A DNA stretch of 44,569 bases from an uncultured Clostridia bacterium (GTDB lineage Bacteria > Bacillota > Clostridia > Christensenellales > CAG-138): assembly GCA_947168565.1 (NCBI GenBank), contig CAMVMM010000019.1:1-44569 (forward strand). Direction: 5' to 3'. The notes beneath the pieces were generated by a model. The model saw nothing but the letters and a program-made list of their open reading frames with translations, searched no databases and was not told where the DNA came from. The translations under genes and the position numbers were made by a program. Shown in pieces: positions 8,242 to 17,338 of the stretch (the first letter of the stretch is position 1; every line of letters starts with the position of its first letter).

Positions 8242-10314
8242 ATGAAAATCTACCAGGCAGACAGCATCCGCAACGTTGCCGTTCTCGGGCACGGCGGAGA
8301 AGGCAAAACCACTTTGACCGAAGCAATGCTCTTCAACGCAGGGCTTCTTGACCGCATGGGCAAGGTCGACGACGGCTCCACCGTTTCCGACTACGACCCC
8401 GAGGAGACCAAGAGGCATATCTCCATCAGCACCGCGGTCGCTCCCTTTGAGTGGAACAACACGAAGGTAAACCTTATCGACGCTCCCGGCTTCTTCGATT
8501 TCTACGGCGAGGTTTATGAGGCGCTGGCTCTTGCCGATTCCGCGATCATCGTTTGCGGCGCGGTTTCCGGCCCCGTTGTCGGCACCGAAAAGGCAATGAC
8601 CATGTGCAAAAAGGCGAAGATGCCCCGCATGATCGTTATCAACCAGATGGACCGCGAGAACGCGAATTTCGACAAGACCGTTGAAGCGCTGCACGACAAG
8701 TTCGGCGTCAGCTGCGTGCCCATCCAGCTTCCCATCATCGAAAAGGATCAGTACGTGGGCTACGTCGATCTCACCACCATGACCGCGAAGAAGTTCGACG
8801 GCAAGGGCGAGAAGAATATCGACATTCCCGGCAATCTTGCGGATCGCGCCGCCGAGCTGCGCGAAAGCCTTATGGAGGCCGCCGCGGAGGGCGACGAGGA
8901 GCTTATGATGACCTACCTCGACACCATGGAGCTGAGCCAGGAGGAGATCATCCGCGGCCTTGCTCTTGGTATCGCAAACGGCGACGTTACCCCCGTCACC
9001 TGCGTTTCCGCGCTTCCGAACGTGGGCGTTTACACCCTTATGAACAACATCATCCACTACCTGCCCGCCGCCGATAAGGCAAAGGCGCGCCCCGCAGTCA
9101 ACGCCCGCACCGGCGAGGCCGTTGAGGTAAAGAAGGACGGCAAGTTTGCGGCGCAGGTCATGAAGACCGTGGCGGACCCCTTCGTTGGCAAGATCTCCAT
9201 CATGAAGGTTTTCGCCGGCTCCATCGACGCGAGCTATGCGGCATACAATCCCAACGCCGAAAAGAGCGAGAAGAGCGGCACCGTTTACATGATGCGCGGC
9301 AAGAACCTTATCACCGTTGATAAGATCGTGGCGGGCGACATCGGCGCAATGGCAAAGCTTCAGTTCACCGCCACCGGCGACACGCTCTGCGATCCCGCCG
9401 AGCCCGTGAAGTTCGCTCCCATCGACTTCCCGCAGCCCTGCATCTCCCGCGCGGTTACCGCAAAGAAGCAGGGTGAGGAGGATAAGGTCATTCAGGGCAT
9501 CACCCGCCTTACCGAGGAAGATCCCACCATGCAGATCGAAAAGAATGCCGAAACCGGCGACGTTCTTGTGAAGGGTCTTGGCGAAATGCATATCGACGTT
9601 ATCTGCGCCAAGCTGAAGAACAAGTTCAAGGTTGAGGCGGAGCTTTCCGATCCCCGCATCCCCTACCGCGAGACCATCCGCGCTATGGCGGAGGCCGAAG
9701 GCAAGCATAAGAAGCAGAGCGGCGGCGCGGGTCAGTTCGGCGTTGTTCAGATGCGCTTTGAGCCCTCCCCCACCGGCGAATTCGAGTTTGTGAACGCCAT
9801 CGTCGGCGGCGTCGTTCCCAAGGAATTCATCCCCGCCGTTGAAAAGGGTCTGCGCGAGGCAATGGTAAAGGGCGTTCTTGCCGGCTATCCGATGGTCGGC
9901 ATCAAGGCCACGCTTTACGACGGCAAGTATCATCCCGTCGATTCCAAGGAAGTCGCCTTCAAGAGCGCGGCAAGGCTTTCCTACAAGGCCGCCTGCGCCA
10001 AGGCGAACCCCGTGCTTATCGAGCCCATCTATCAGTACCAGATCACCGTGCCCAACGAATACATGGGCGCGATCATGGGCGATATGAGCGGCAGGCGCGG
10101 ACGCACCCTGGGCAGCGAGCAGACCGATGAGGGCACCGTGATCACCGCAGAGGCTCCGCTTTCCGAAATGTTCCGCTATGCCACCGACCTGCGCTCCATG
10201 ACGCAGGGCCGCGGCAGCTTCACCAGCGAGTTCGTTCGCTACGAGGACGTGCCCGCCAACATCGCCAAGAAGATCATCGACAGCGCACAGAAGGACGACG
10301 ACGAGGACGAATAA
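8242..10314 (+). CDS. Elongation factor G-like translational GTPase (EF-G paralogue)
   Basis: This 690-residue protein is full length for EF-G and shows the complete domain plan: a GTPase domain (residues about 8-270), beta-barrel domain II, then domains III-V ending near 670. G1 is GHGGEGKT (16-23) instead of the AHIDAGKT of canonical EF-G. G3 is DAPGFFDF instead of DTPGHVDF, so the His that helps activate GTP hydrolysis is replaced by Phe. G4 is NQMDR. This is the divergent EF-G-like class that many Clostridia and Thermus carry beside true FusA. Its role in translocation, recycling or stress is not settled. It is monocistronic and ends in an acidic DDDEDE tail. Confidence 0.88.
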   Translation: MKIYQADSIRNVAVLGHGGEGKTTLTEAMLFNAGLLDRMGKVDDGSTVSDYDPEETKRHISISTAVAPFEWNNTKVNLIDAPGFFDFYGEVYEALALADSAIIVCGAVSGPVVGTEKAMTMCKKAKMPRMIVINQMDRENANFDKTVEALHDKFGVSCVPIQLPIIEKDQYVGYVDLTTMTAKKFDGKGEKNIDIPGNLADRAAELRESLMEAAAEGDEELMMTYLDTMELSQEEIIRGLALGIANGDVTPVTCVSALPNVGVYTLMNNIIHYLPAADKAKARPAVNARTGEAVEVKKDGKFAAQVMKTVADPFVGKISIMKVFAGSIDASYAAYNPNAEKSEKSGTVYMMRGKNLITVDKIVAGDIGAMAKLQFTATGDTLCDPAEPVKFAPIDFPQPCISRAVTAKKQGEEDKVIQGITRLTEEDPTMQIEKNAETGDVLVKGLGEMHIDVICAKLKNKFKVEAELSDPRIPYRETIRAMAEAEGKHKKQSGGAGQFGVVQMRFEPSPTGEFEFVNAIVGGVVPKEFIPAVEKGLREAMVKGVLAGYPMVGIKATLYDGKYHPVDSKEVAFKSAARLSYKAACAKANPVLIEPIYQYQITVPNEYMGAIMGDMSGRRGRTLGSEQTDEGTVITAEAPLSEMFRYATDLRSMTQGRGSFTSEFVRYEDVPANIAKKIIDSAQKDDDEDE

Positions 10315-10342
10315 TCCCCGTTGCCCTATATCCGCAATATCC

Positions 10343-10374
10343 ATCGGGGCCGCTTCAAAAGGAGCGGTCCCGAT
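10343..10374 (+). terminator. Terminator hairpin of the EF-G paralogue
   Basis: A 12-bp stem (10343-10354 with 10363-10374, one G-T wobble) is followed by a weak T-run. Confidence 0.6.
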
Positions 10375-10424
10375 TTGCGTCCCTGCCTTATCGCAGAAGC
10401 CGCGATTCTATGAATACCTTTTCC

Positions 10425-10463
10425 AAAACAGCGCTGCAGCGGGTATCGGCCCGCCGCAGCGCT
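10425..10463 (-). terminator. Terminator hairpin of the subtilase gene
   Basis: AGCGCTGC/GCAGCGCT arms (10430-10437, 10456-10463) with an inner 4-bp stem sit 44 nt beyond the protease stop. On the minus strand they are followed by GTTTT. Confidence 0.6.
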
Positions 10464-10506
10464 ATAATATTATTATTTCGTTTTATCTAATTTGCAGGCT
10501 CTCCCA

Positions 10507-13134
10507 TCAAAGCCCCATCGCCATGCGCATGACCCTGAGCGCATCCGCCATATCGACCGCACCGCTTGAATCAACGTCGCTGTTTGCAAGATCGAGCTGC
10601 GTGCCGTCCACAATTCCGAGCGCATAGCGCATGATGAGCAGCGCGTCCGCAGTGTTCACGGCGCCGTTTGAATCCGCATCACCCATCATGCCGACCGAGC
10701 CGGAGTAAACGATGTCGTCCACGCAGGCGCAGTCGTCGCCATAGCTGAAGAAGAAGTTTTTGATATAAGCCCACTTGAATTCATAGGTCTTGCTCTGCTC
10801 CGCAGTGAAGGTGTAGCTCGTCCAGTCGTCGCCATAGGAGCGCACGGTCACGTCGCCGTCCACGTAGAACACGAATTTATCCATGTAATCCGAGCTTACC
10901 TTATAGCGGAAGGAGAGGGTTTCACCCGCGTTCATATCGAGCGTGAGCGTGAAGGCGCTTTCGGTGGAATTCATACCCCAGTTCGTGGAGCAAACGTAAT
11001 CCTGGATCGGCGCCCATGCGTATTCGCCCGTATTGTCAAACGGCAGATGGTTGTCGCTGCCGTTTACTGCGGATTCAAAGGAATGATAGTAGTCAAACAG
11101 CCGCACGTAGGCACAGTCGTCGCCAGCGGCGCCGGAGCCGTCCTTGGTGAAGGTGAATTCCACGCTGTGCGTGCCGGTTGTTGTCACCTTATACACAAAT
11201 TCCTCGTAGCCGTCGGTATTTCCGGCGGTGAGCACCACGCGGTCGTCCACCTTGACGATGAGATTGTCGCCCTGAGCGGCGCTGACCTTGTATTTAAACA
11301 CAAGCACCATGCCCTTGAGCATATCCACGGTGCCGCTCATGGTGGAGGAGGAGCCGTTCACTCCCGCGTTGCCGCTCATCGCCGCGCCCTCCGCCTCGCT
11401 CACGACCCAGGGATGCGCTCCGTCGGAGGTGAATTGCACGCTGCCGCCGCTGACATTCGTCATGGAGGATATGGAGGCTTCGACCTTCACGTTGCGGATC
11501 CACGCCTTATCGCTGCCGGATGCGCCGGACGCGTTTTTCTCAAATTCAAACGTGACCTTTGCGCTGCCGCAGACGGGGATGACGACGCGCTGCGTGCTCC
11601 AGCCCTGCTCGCCGCTTGCGGTGTAAACGGTTTCACCGTTCACCTTCACAAGCAGCCTGTCGTTTGCCTCGCTGCTGACTTTGCAATCAAATACGAGGGC
11701 CTGATCCGGGCCCACCGTGAGGTGCGTGGTGAGAGCGGAGGTGGTGGAATCCGCGCCCGCGTTGCCGCTGACAACGGAATTGCCGTCCACAGTCCATGAA
11801 TAATTGCCGCTTGAAGCAAAGTGGAGATGCCCGCCGCTCGCATTCGCAGCGTCGTTGAGCGCAAACAGGTCGCCGCCGGCAAGATGCACCATGCCAACGC
11901 CGATATCGGTGGCATTCAGCGGAACGGCGGTGCCCTTGATCGCGGTCACAAGCTCATCGGCGTTCATCTCGGGATTTGCGGATTTTATCATTGCCGCAAC
12001 CGCCGCCACGTGGGGGGAAGCCATCGAGGTGCCGTCCATACTGGAAAAGCCGCCGCCGATCACGGATGAATTGATGCCCACGCCGGGAGCCGCCACGTCC
12101 ACCAGCTCGCCGTAATTGGAAAAGCTTGCCTTATTGTGGTTTGTGTCGATAGCCGCAACGGTGCAAACGCGCCGCACGTTCGCGGGGCAGCTCGTGTTCG
12201 CGTCCGCATATTCGTTTCCCGCGGCGATAATGAGCGCGGTGCCGTTGTTGAAGGCGTTGTCCACAACCTCGGCCATCAGATGGTGCGCCTCGCCCCAATC
12301 GCAGAGACCGCCGAGGGAGAGGTTTTCAACTTGTGCGCCGTGAAGATAGCCGTATTCCATGCCGAGCGCAACGTCCAGCGTTGAGCCCGCGCCGTTGTCG
12401 CCAAGCACCCTTATGGGCATTACCTTTACGTTTGCAAGCGTGCCGTCCACTATCGTGCCGCTGACGTGGGTGCCGTGGTTGTGCCCGTCCTGCGGGTTAT
12501 TGTTGTCCGCAGGCACGTTATAGCCCTCAACGAGTCTGCCGGCAAGGAAGGGATGGGTGAGATCGGCGCCGGTATCCACAACCGCCACTATGACCTCCGG
12601 AATATTCGCTATATCGCTGCCGTACTTCGCGTAAAGCCACTCGTTGTACTCGAATGCATTTATATGAGCGGCCTCAAAGCCCCAGGAATGGAAGCTGTTT
12701 GAGCCCGGCTCCGCGCAGATGCTCATGATGCCGTCCGGCTCGACCCACTCCACACCGGGAGCGCCGTTCAGCTTTTCATAAGCACGCTCCGCCTCCTCGG
12801 AGGTGGCGAACTGCAAAACGTGCCAGTCGTTGTAGCCGGAAACCACGGCAAGCGCGCCCTCGGAGGAAACCTCCATCGCGCTCTTCACGATCAGGCGCGC
12901 AGTGGCGAAATGATCGTGCTCGCTCTTGGCGGAATAATCCGTGTCGGCGTATTTTTTCTCCATCTCGCGCAGCCTTGAATTGAAGGATTCAAGCTGTGCG
13001 CTCTTTATTTCGCGCTCCCGCTCTGTGAGCGGTGCGGGCCTCTGCTCGCCTTCGCCGAGAGCGAAAGCCGGAACGATCGTCAGCAGCATGACCAGAGCAG
13101 TCAGAGCCGCGATCAGCCGTTTGGAAAACTTCAT
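10507..13134 (-). CDS. Secreted subtilisin-like serine protease (S8) with C-terminal dockerin
   Basis: This 875-residue exported protease has a signal peptide at residues 1-27 (ending AFA-LGEG) and a propeptide to about 150. The S8 catalytic domain shows Asp in AVVDTGADLTHP (about 187), His in HNHGTHVSG (about 220) and Ser in GTSMASPHVAA (about 366). Three related beta-sandwich-like repeats follow (from about 440, 555 and 690), each with an 'F..S..Y.W' opening and FKYKVS/FRYKVS-type strands. Residues about 818-875 form a type I dockerin with two calcium loops, DADSNGAVNTADALLIM and DVDSSGAVDMADALRVM. Dockerins bind cohesins, so the enzyme may dock on a surface scaffold, but none is visible here. 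GGAGG precedes the ATG. Confidence 0.95.
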   Translation of the reverse strand: MKFSKRLIAALTALVMLLTIVPAFALGEGEQRPAPLTEREREIKSAQLESFNSRLREMEKKYADTDYSAKSEHDHFATARLIVKSAMEVSSEGALAVVSGYNDWHVLQFATSEEAERAYEKLNGAPGVEWVEPDGIMSICAEPGSNSFHSWGFEAAHINAFEYNEWLYAKYGSDIANIPEVIVAVVDTGADLTHPFLAGRLVEGYNVPADNNNPQDGHNHGTHVSGTIVDGTLANVKVMPIRVLGDNGAGSTLDVALGMEYGYLHGAQVENLSLGGLCDWGEAHHLMAEVVDNAFNNGTALIIAAGNEYADANTSCPANVRRVCTVAAIDTNHNKASFSNYGELVDVAAPGVGINSSVIGGGFSSMDGTSMASPHVAAVAAMIKSANPEMNADELVTAIKGTAVPLNATDIGVGMVHLAGGDLFALNDAANASGGHLHFASSGNYSWTVDGNSVVSGNAGADSTTSALTTHLTVGPDQALVFDCKVSSEANDRLLVKVNGETVYTASGEQGWSTQRVVIPVCGSAKVTFEFEKNASGASGSDKAWIRNVKVEASISSMTNVSGGSVQFTSDGAHPWVVSEAEGAAMSGNAGVNGSSSTMSGTVDMLKGMVLVFKYKVSAAQGDNLIVKVDDRVVLTAGNTDGYEEFVYKVTTTGTHSVEFTFTKDGSGAAGDDCAYVRLFDYYHSFESAVNGSDNHLPFDNTGEYAWAPIQDYVCSTNWGMNSTESAFTLTLDMNAGETLSFRYKVSSDYMDKFVFYVDGDVTVRSYGDDWTSYTFTAEQSKTYEFKWAYIKNFFFSYGDDCACVDDIVYSGSVGMMGDADSNGAVNTADALLIMRYALGIVDGTQLDLANSDVDSSGAVDMADALRVMRMAMGL

Positions 13135-13200
13135 AGATTCAGCCTCCTTACAAAAACTGTTTTTTCAAACGGTGCGGATCGATGCACCGTTCGCAAAACA

Positions 13201-13206
13201 ATTATA
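13201..13206 (-). promoter_or_regulatory. Extended -10 element for the subtilase gene
   Basis: On the minus strand TGATATAAT is a perfect extended -10 in an AT-rich stretch about 65 nt before the ATG. The -35 match 17 nt further (TTTAAA) is poor. The rest of 13207-13402 holds no gene. Confidence 0.5.
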
Positions 13207-13402
13207 TCATATCCGTCTAATAATTTAAATATCGGAAGAATAATTTATATAATCTTTTAATTCCGTATCGGAACGGTATTTTTTGTTGTCTTTTCCCATT
13301 TTTTCGTGACTCCAACGGTTTTATAGGCGGCGCGCGCCATAATATATATTTTTTTGCTCCTTGCAGCACTCCGCAGCCGTGCCCAGGAGTGCAGTGAGCC
13401 CC

Positions 13403-13436
13403 AAAAAAATAAAGGGGCCGCCGCGGGGCGCCCCTT
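13403..13436 (-). terminator. Rho-independent terminator of glnA
   Basis: A 7-bp stem (AAGGGGC/GCCCCTT) starts 26 nt beyond the glnA stop and is followed on the minus strand by TATTTTTTT. Confidence 0.88.
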
Positions 13437-13462
13437 CTTTTACTTTTGAATTGTGCAGCGCA

Positions 13463-14890
13463 TCACAGGTCGTAATACTGCTCAAACTCCGCGGGATGCG
13501 GTATCTTATTGATGCGCGCGGACTCCTTGCGCTTGCGCTCGATCCAGATCTTGATGAGCCTCTCGGGGAACACGCCGCCGCGGGTGAGGTAGTCGTGATC
13601 CGCCTCAAGCGCGTCCAGCGCCTCATCCAGAGTGGTGGGCAGGCTGTCGATCTTTTTCTTTTCCTCCTCGGGAAGATCGAAAAGATTGAAGTCATAGGGA
13701 CCCCAGCCGCAGGTGGAGGGATCGATCTCATTTATAATGCCGTCGATACCCGCCATGAGGATGGCCGCGTAGGCATAATAGGGGTTGCAGGTCGCGTCCG
13801 GATTGCGAAGCTCGAAGCGCTTACTTGCGGGGGACTTCGCGTAAGCGGGGATGCGGATAACGGCGGAGCGGTTCGCCATGGCGTAGCCGATGGTCACGGG
13901 AGCCTCGAAGCCGGGCACAAGGCGCTTGAAGCTGTTTGTGGAGGGATTGGTGATGCCGCAGAGGGACTTTGCGTGCCTGAGCAGACCGCCCATGAAGTTA
14001 TGCGCCAGCTTACTGAGCTGAGCATAGCCGTTTTCATCATAGAACAGGGGCTTGCCGTCCTTTTTAAGCAGCATGTGAACGTGCATTCCGTTGCCCGCCT
14101 CGCCGTAGATGGGCTTGGGCATGAAGGTGGCGGTGCAGCCCTCGCTGAAGGCGGCATTATGGATGATATGCTTGGTGACCATGGTGTTGTCCGCCATGGA
14201 GACCACGTCGCCCAGCTCCACCTCGATCTCTACCTGACCGGGGCCGCCGACCTCATGGTGATGATACTTTACCTTAACGCCCCACTGCTCCATAAGAAGG
14301 CAGATCCTGCTGCGAAGGTCGTAATATCTGTCCTGCGGCACCTCGATATGGTAGCCGCCGTGATGACGGTTCTGGAAGCCGTCGCCGCTCTCGGCGGTGT
14401 TCCACTCCGCCTCGTCGGTATCTATCTCAAGGGTAACGCGGTTCGGCTCGGTTCTGAAGCGAACGTCGTCAAACACGTTGAACTCAAATTCCGGCCCGAT
14501 GATCATTTCATCGGCGATGCCGCTCTCGCGCATGAACTCCACCGCGCGCTTGACCACGTTGCGGGGGTACTGATCGAAGGGGCGGTTCTCGGGGCGGGCG
14601 ATAATCATTGCGTCGCCGCTCATGGTGAGGGTGGGAGTTTCGGAGAAGGGATCCACGGCGGCGGTGGCAAGATCGGGGATGAACACCATGTCGCTGTTTT
14701 CAACGGGCGCGAAGCCGTAGTTCGAGCCGTCGAAGCCGATGCCGTATTCCATGGTTTCCTCGGTGAAGCGCTCGGCGGGAATGGTGATATGGCGCCAGCG
14801 GCCGTCGATATCCACCATTTTGAAATCGACCATTTTGATCTCGTTGTCTGCTATGAATTTCTTTGCCTCATCAATATTGCTGAAAAGCAT
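13463..14890 (-). CDS. glnA: Type I glutamine synthetase
   Basis: This 475-residue enzyme makes glutamine from glutamate, ammonia and ATP. It shows the GSI motifs in order: DGSNYGFAPVENSDM, GPEFEFN, the metal/substrate motif HHHEVGGPGQVEIE, GNGMHVHM, and the ATP loop YAMANRSAVIRIP with RFELRNPD. Near residue 400 the sequence FNLFDLPEEE aligns with the NLYDLPPEE adenylylation loop of GSI-beta enzymes, but the modified Tyr is Phe, so control by adenylylation is unlikely. GGAGG lies just before the ATG. Upstream is a TTGACT without a convincing -10, and a small hairpin (TTCCGC/GCGGAA) lies in the leader. It has its own terminator. Confidence 0.96.
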   Translation of the reverse strand: MLFSNIDEAKKFIADNEIKMVDFKMVDIDGRWRHITIPAERFTEETMEYGIGFDGSNYGFAPVENSDMVFIPDLATAAVDPFSETPTLTMSGDAMIIARPENRPFDQYPRNVVKRAVEFMRESGIADEMIIGPEFEFNVFDDVRFRTEPNRVTLEIDTDEAEWNTAESGDGFQNRHHGGYHIEVPQDRYYDLRSRICLLMEQWGVKVKYHHHEVGGPGQVEIEVELGDVVSMADNTMVTKHIIHNAAFSEGCTATFMPKPIYGEAGNGMHVHMLLKKDGKPLFYDENGYAQLSKLAHNFMGGLLRHAKSLCGITNPSTNSFKRLVPGFEAPVTIGYAMANRSAVIRIPAYAKSPASKRFELRNPDATCNPYYAYAAILMAGIDGIINEIDPSTCGWGPYDFNLFDLPEEEKKKIDSLPTTLDEALDALEADHDYLTRGGVFPERLIKIWIERKRKESARINKIPHPAEFEQYYDL

Positions 14891-14998
14891 AAAAAAACCT
14901 CCGTTTGGAAATCTTATTGTTTTCCGCGCTTTGGGCGGAACTCACGTATACATTTTTGCATATTAGCGCGTGGAAGTCAAGCCAAAAAAGCTATATAT

Positions 14999-15769
14999 TT
15001 ATTTATCGTTTTCCGCCTGCGCAGCGATCTTTCCGGGCCTGTGTGAGGCGGCAAGCTCTTTTATTACCTCACCGGCGATTATCAGCCCGGCAACGGACGG
15101 CACGAACGCCACGGAGCCGGGTATGGAGCGCCTGGAGCTGCCCGACGGTATCGCCTCGGTTTTTGCGTCCGAAAAGCGGTGCGGCGCAGGCTCCTCCTCG
15201 GAATACACCACCTTCAGCTTTTTGATGCCGCGCTTTTTAAGCTCCCGCCGCATCACCCGCGCAAGGGGGCAGACCGAGGTGGCGTAGATATCCGCAACGC
15301 GAAACGCCGTTGGGTCCAGCTTGTTTCCCGCGCCCATGGAGCAGATTATCGGCGTGCCCGCCTCCCTTGCCGCCTCCACGAGCATCAGCTTGCCGCTTAC
15401 GGTGTCTATCGCATCGATAACGTAATCATACCGCGAAAAATCGAATTCGTGCGCCGTTTCGGGAAGGTAGAATATGCGGTGCGTTTTCACGGCGCAGTCG
15501 GGATTTATGCGCTTCACCCTTTCCGCCGCCACATCCACCTTATAGCGCCCCACCGTGTCGTGCAGCGCGATAAGCTGCCTGTTTATATTGGAAAGGGCAA
15601 CGGTGTCGCTGTCGATAAGCTCCAGCGCGCCGATGCCGCTTCTTGCAAGCGCCTCCACCGCAAAGCCGCCAACGCCGCCAACGCCGAAAACCGCCACGCG
15701 GCAGGAGGCAAGCTTATCCATCGCCGCCTCGCCCAGCAGCAGCGCCGATCTTGAAAATTCTTCCTTCAT
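14999..15769 (-). CDS. tcdA: tRNA threonylcarbamoyladenosine dehydratase (TcdA/CsdL, ThiF-E1 fold)
   Basis: This 256-residue E1-like enzyme dehydrates t6A to cyclic t6A at position 37 of ANN-decoding tRNAs in an ATP-dependent reaction. The nucleotide-binding GVGGVGG is at residues 29-35. The conserved SNINRQ, DAID and the Cys of SVCPLARVMRRELKK are present; that last motif separates TcdA from ThiF/MoeB. AAAGGA precedes the ATG. It is the last gene of the trmL-eda-radC-lipoprotein-tcdA run, 38 nt after the lipoprotein. Confidence 0.9.
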   Translation of the reverse strand: MKEEFSRSALLLGEAAMDKLASCRVAVFGVGGVGGFAVEALARSGIGALELIDSDTVALSNINRQLIALHDTVGRYKVDVAAERVKRINPDCAVKTHRIFYLPETAHEFDFSRYDYVIDAIDTVSGKLMLVEAAREAGTPIICSMGAGNKLDPTAFRVADIYATSVCPLARVMRRELKKRGIKKLKVVYSEEEPAPHRFSDAKTEAIPSGSSRRSIPGSVAFVPSVAGLIIAGEVIKELAASHRPGKIAAQAENDK

Positions 15770-15807
15770 AAGGCCTTTTCCTTTACAAAACGGATGACTT
15801 TTTTGCC

Positions 15808-16302
15808 CTACATCGCCTTTTTAAGCTCCGAAACGATGCTTTCGCTCTTTGCGTTCACGATATAAAACACAAACGCGCCCTTTTCCTCAACGCTCGATTT
15901 TTGAAGGATCTCATGCTGCTCGGGGCTGTAATCCCGCGCAACGCTCGCGGCGCGCACAAGCCTTTGCTTTAAAAGGTTCACCAGCGTGCTGCGGTAGCCC
16001 TCATCCGCCAGCTCAAACACGGCGATCTCATCCGCCAGCGTGCCAACGGAGGACATGCGCAGCTCGTAGCTCTTTATTTTTTCAAGCTCTATGCCGAAAA
16101 AATCGCTCACTGTCGCCTCGTCCCCCTTCTTCATTTCGGGAAAGCTGCCAAGCTCCAGCGCGCGCGCACACACCGCCTGCGGCGTGGCAAGCTTCTCTCC
16201 CCCGCCTTGATTTCCCGCGCAGCCCACGGCAAGCATCAGCGCCGTGAAAAGCAGCATAAAGCAGCGGGCAAGCCTGATAATTTTTACGCTTCGATTTTTC
16301 AA
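15808..16302 (-). CDS. DUF4358-type lipoprotein
   Basis: This 164-residue protein starts at TTG (16302), with AGGAG 6 nt upstream. Residues 1-28 form a lipoprotein signal with lipobox LAVGC, so the mature protein should be tethered outside the membrane at its Cys. The rest (FFGIELEKIKSYELRMS, DEIAVFEL, then a VFYIVNAKSE strand near the C-terminus) matches the layout of the DUF4358 family, whose function is unknown. It sits between radC and tcdA in the same direction. Confidence 0.75.
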   Translation of the reverse strand: MKNRSVKIIRLARCFMLLFTALMLAVGCAGNQGGGEKLATPQAVCARALELGSFPEMKKGDEATVSDFFGIELEKIKSYELRMSSVGTLADEIAVFELADEGYRSTLVNLLKQRLVRAASVARDYSPEQHEILQKSSVEEKGAFVFYIVNAKSESIVSELKKAM

Positions 16303-16408
16303 TTTAAACTCCTGTTCTTTCTTTTAAGTTTTATTATTTATGATCTGTTTGATCCTTTTTGCTCCTCGTTCATCATAACCGCTTATCCCTGCCGTTTCCG
16401 TGCCGTTC

Positions 16409-17302
16409 TCACATCGCGTCCTCAAACGCGCCGGAAAAGCCGCCCGCGGCTTCGCCGCAGTCCTCATCGGCCCCGCCGCAGAATTCCGCCTCCGCCTCCG
16501 CTTCCGCCTCAGGTTCGGGCTCAAGCATATTCTTTTCAAAGCAGCGCCTCATGGAGTAGCAGGAATCGCGGGTCACGATAATATGATCGTAAAGCGTGAT
16601 GCCGAGCGGGGCAAGCAGCCCGTCCAGCAGCGTGGTGGTTTCGTTATCCTTGGCGGAGGGCATGATGGAGCCTGACGGGTGATTATGCGCAAGGATCACC
16701 GCCGGAGCATCGTTTGAAAGCGCCGCGTCCACTATCCATTTCGGCAGGGCGTTCACCTTGTCCGCCATGCCGTCGGTTTTCATGCACACCCTTATCACCC
16801 TGTGCCTGCCGTCCAGGCATAAAAGCGCCACCGCCTCGCTTTTTTCCCTGAATAAAAGCGAAAAGCACACGTTGAAGGCATCCAGCGTGTTTGTAATTAT
16901 CCTTTCATCCGCATCCCTGCGGTCTATCGCGTAGCCAATATCGCCCACCAGCTTCAGCAGCACCGCCGTGCTTTCCGAAAGGCCCGCCGACTGCAGCTCG
17001 CCTATGCTTGCGCGAAGCACGCTTTTCAGCGACCCGAAGCGCGCTATCAGCCTGTGCGCAAGCGGGTTCACGTCCCTGCGCTTTATGGCGTAAAAGAGCA
17101 GCAGCTCAAGGATCTGATGCTCATGCATACCGGAAAGATCGCCGCGCTCGACGTACGCCCTGCGCACGCGCTCGCGGTGGTTTTCGTGGATATTCTCCAC
17201 CCTGCCGAGCTTTTCCGCCTTTTCCGCCTTTTCCGCCTTTTCGGACTTCCCGGACTTCTCGGGCTTCCCGCTGTTTTCGGTTTTTGCGCTTTTTTCTTCC
17301 AT
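16409..17302 (-). CDS. radC: RadC-family JAB/MPN domain protein
   Basis: This 297-residue protein has a RadC core: an N-terminal helix-hairpin-helix-like part (about 45-110) and a JAB/MPN metalloprotease-like domain. The metal motif HNHPSGSIMPSAKD keeps every ligand of HxHPx6Sx2D. The name comes from an old DNA-repair mutant, and the real role of the family is uncertain. Both ends are odd: the N-terminus is a Lys/Glu/Ala/Ser repeat (EKAEKAEKAEK) and the C-terminus has EPEPEAEAEAEAE plus an acidic Cys/Gly-rich tail. These come from short tandem DNA repeats. AAAGG is 7 nt before the ATG, and the gene lies 36 nt after eda. Confidence 0.88.
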   Translation of the reverse strand: MEEKSAKTENSGKPEKSGKSEKAEKAEKAEKLGRVENIHENHRERVRRAYVERGDLSGMHEHQILELLLFYAIKRRDVNPLAHRLIARFGSLKSVLRASIGELQSAGLSESTAVLLKLVGDIGYAIDRRDADERIITNTLDAFNVCFSLLFREKSEAVALLCLDGRHRVIRVCMKTDGMADKVNALPKWIVDAALSNDAPAVILAHNHPSGSIMPSAKDNETTTLLDGLLAPLGITLYDHIIVTRDSCYSMRRCFEKNMLEPEPEAEAEAEAEFCGGADEDCGEAAGGFSGAFEDAM

Positions 17303-17338
17303 GCTTTTGCCTTTGCGCAGAATGCTCCGGTTTACCTC

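Noticed and set aside
8149-10344. 731-codon minus-strand open frame
   Set aside because: Antisense of the EF-G paralogue, caused by high GC codon use; low-complexity Leu/His/Gly composition.
13361-15046. 561-codon plus-strand open frame
   Set aside because: Antisense of glnA with no ribosome site; runs through the glnA terminator.
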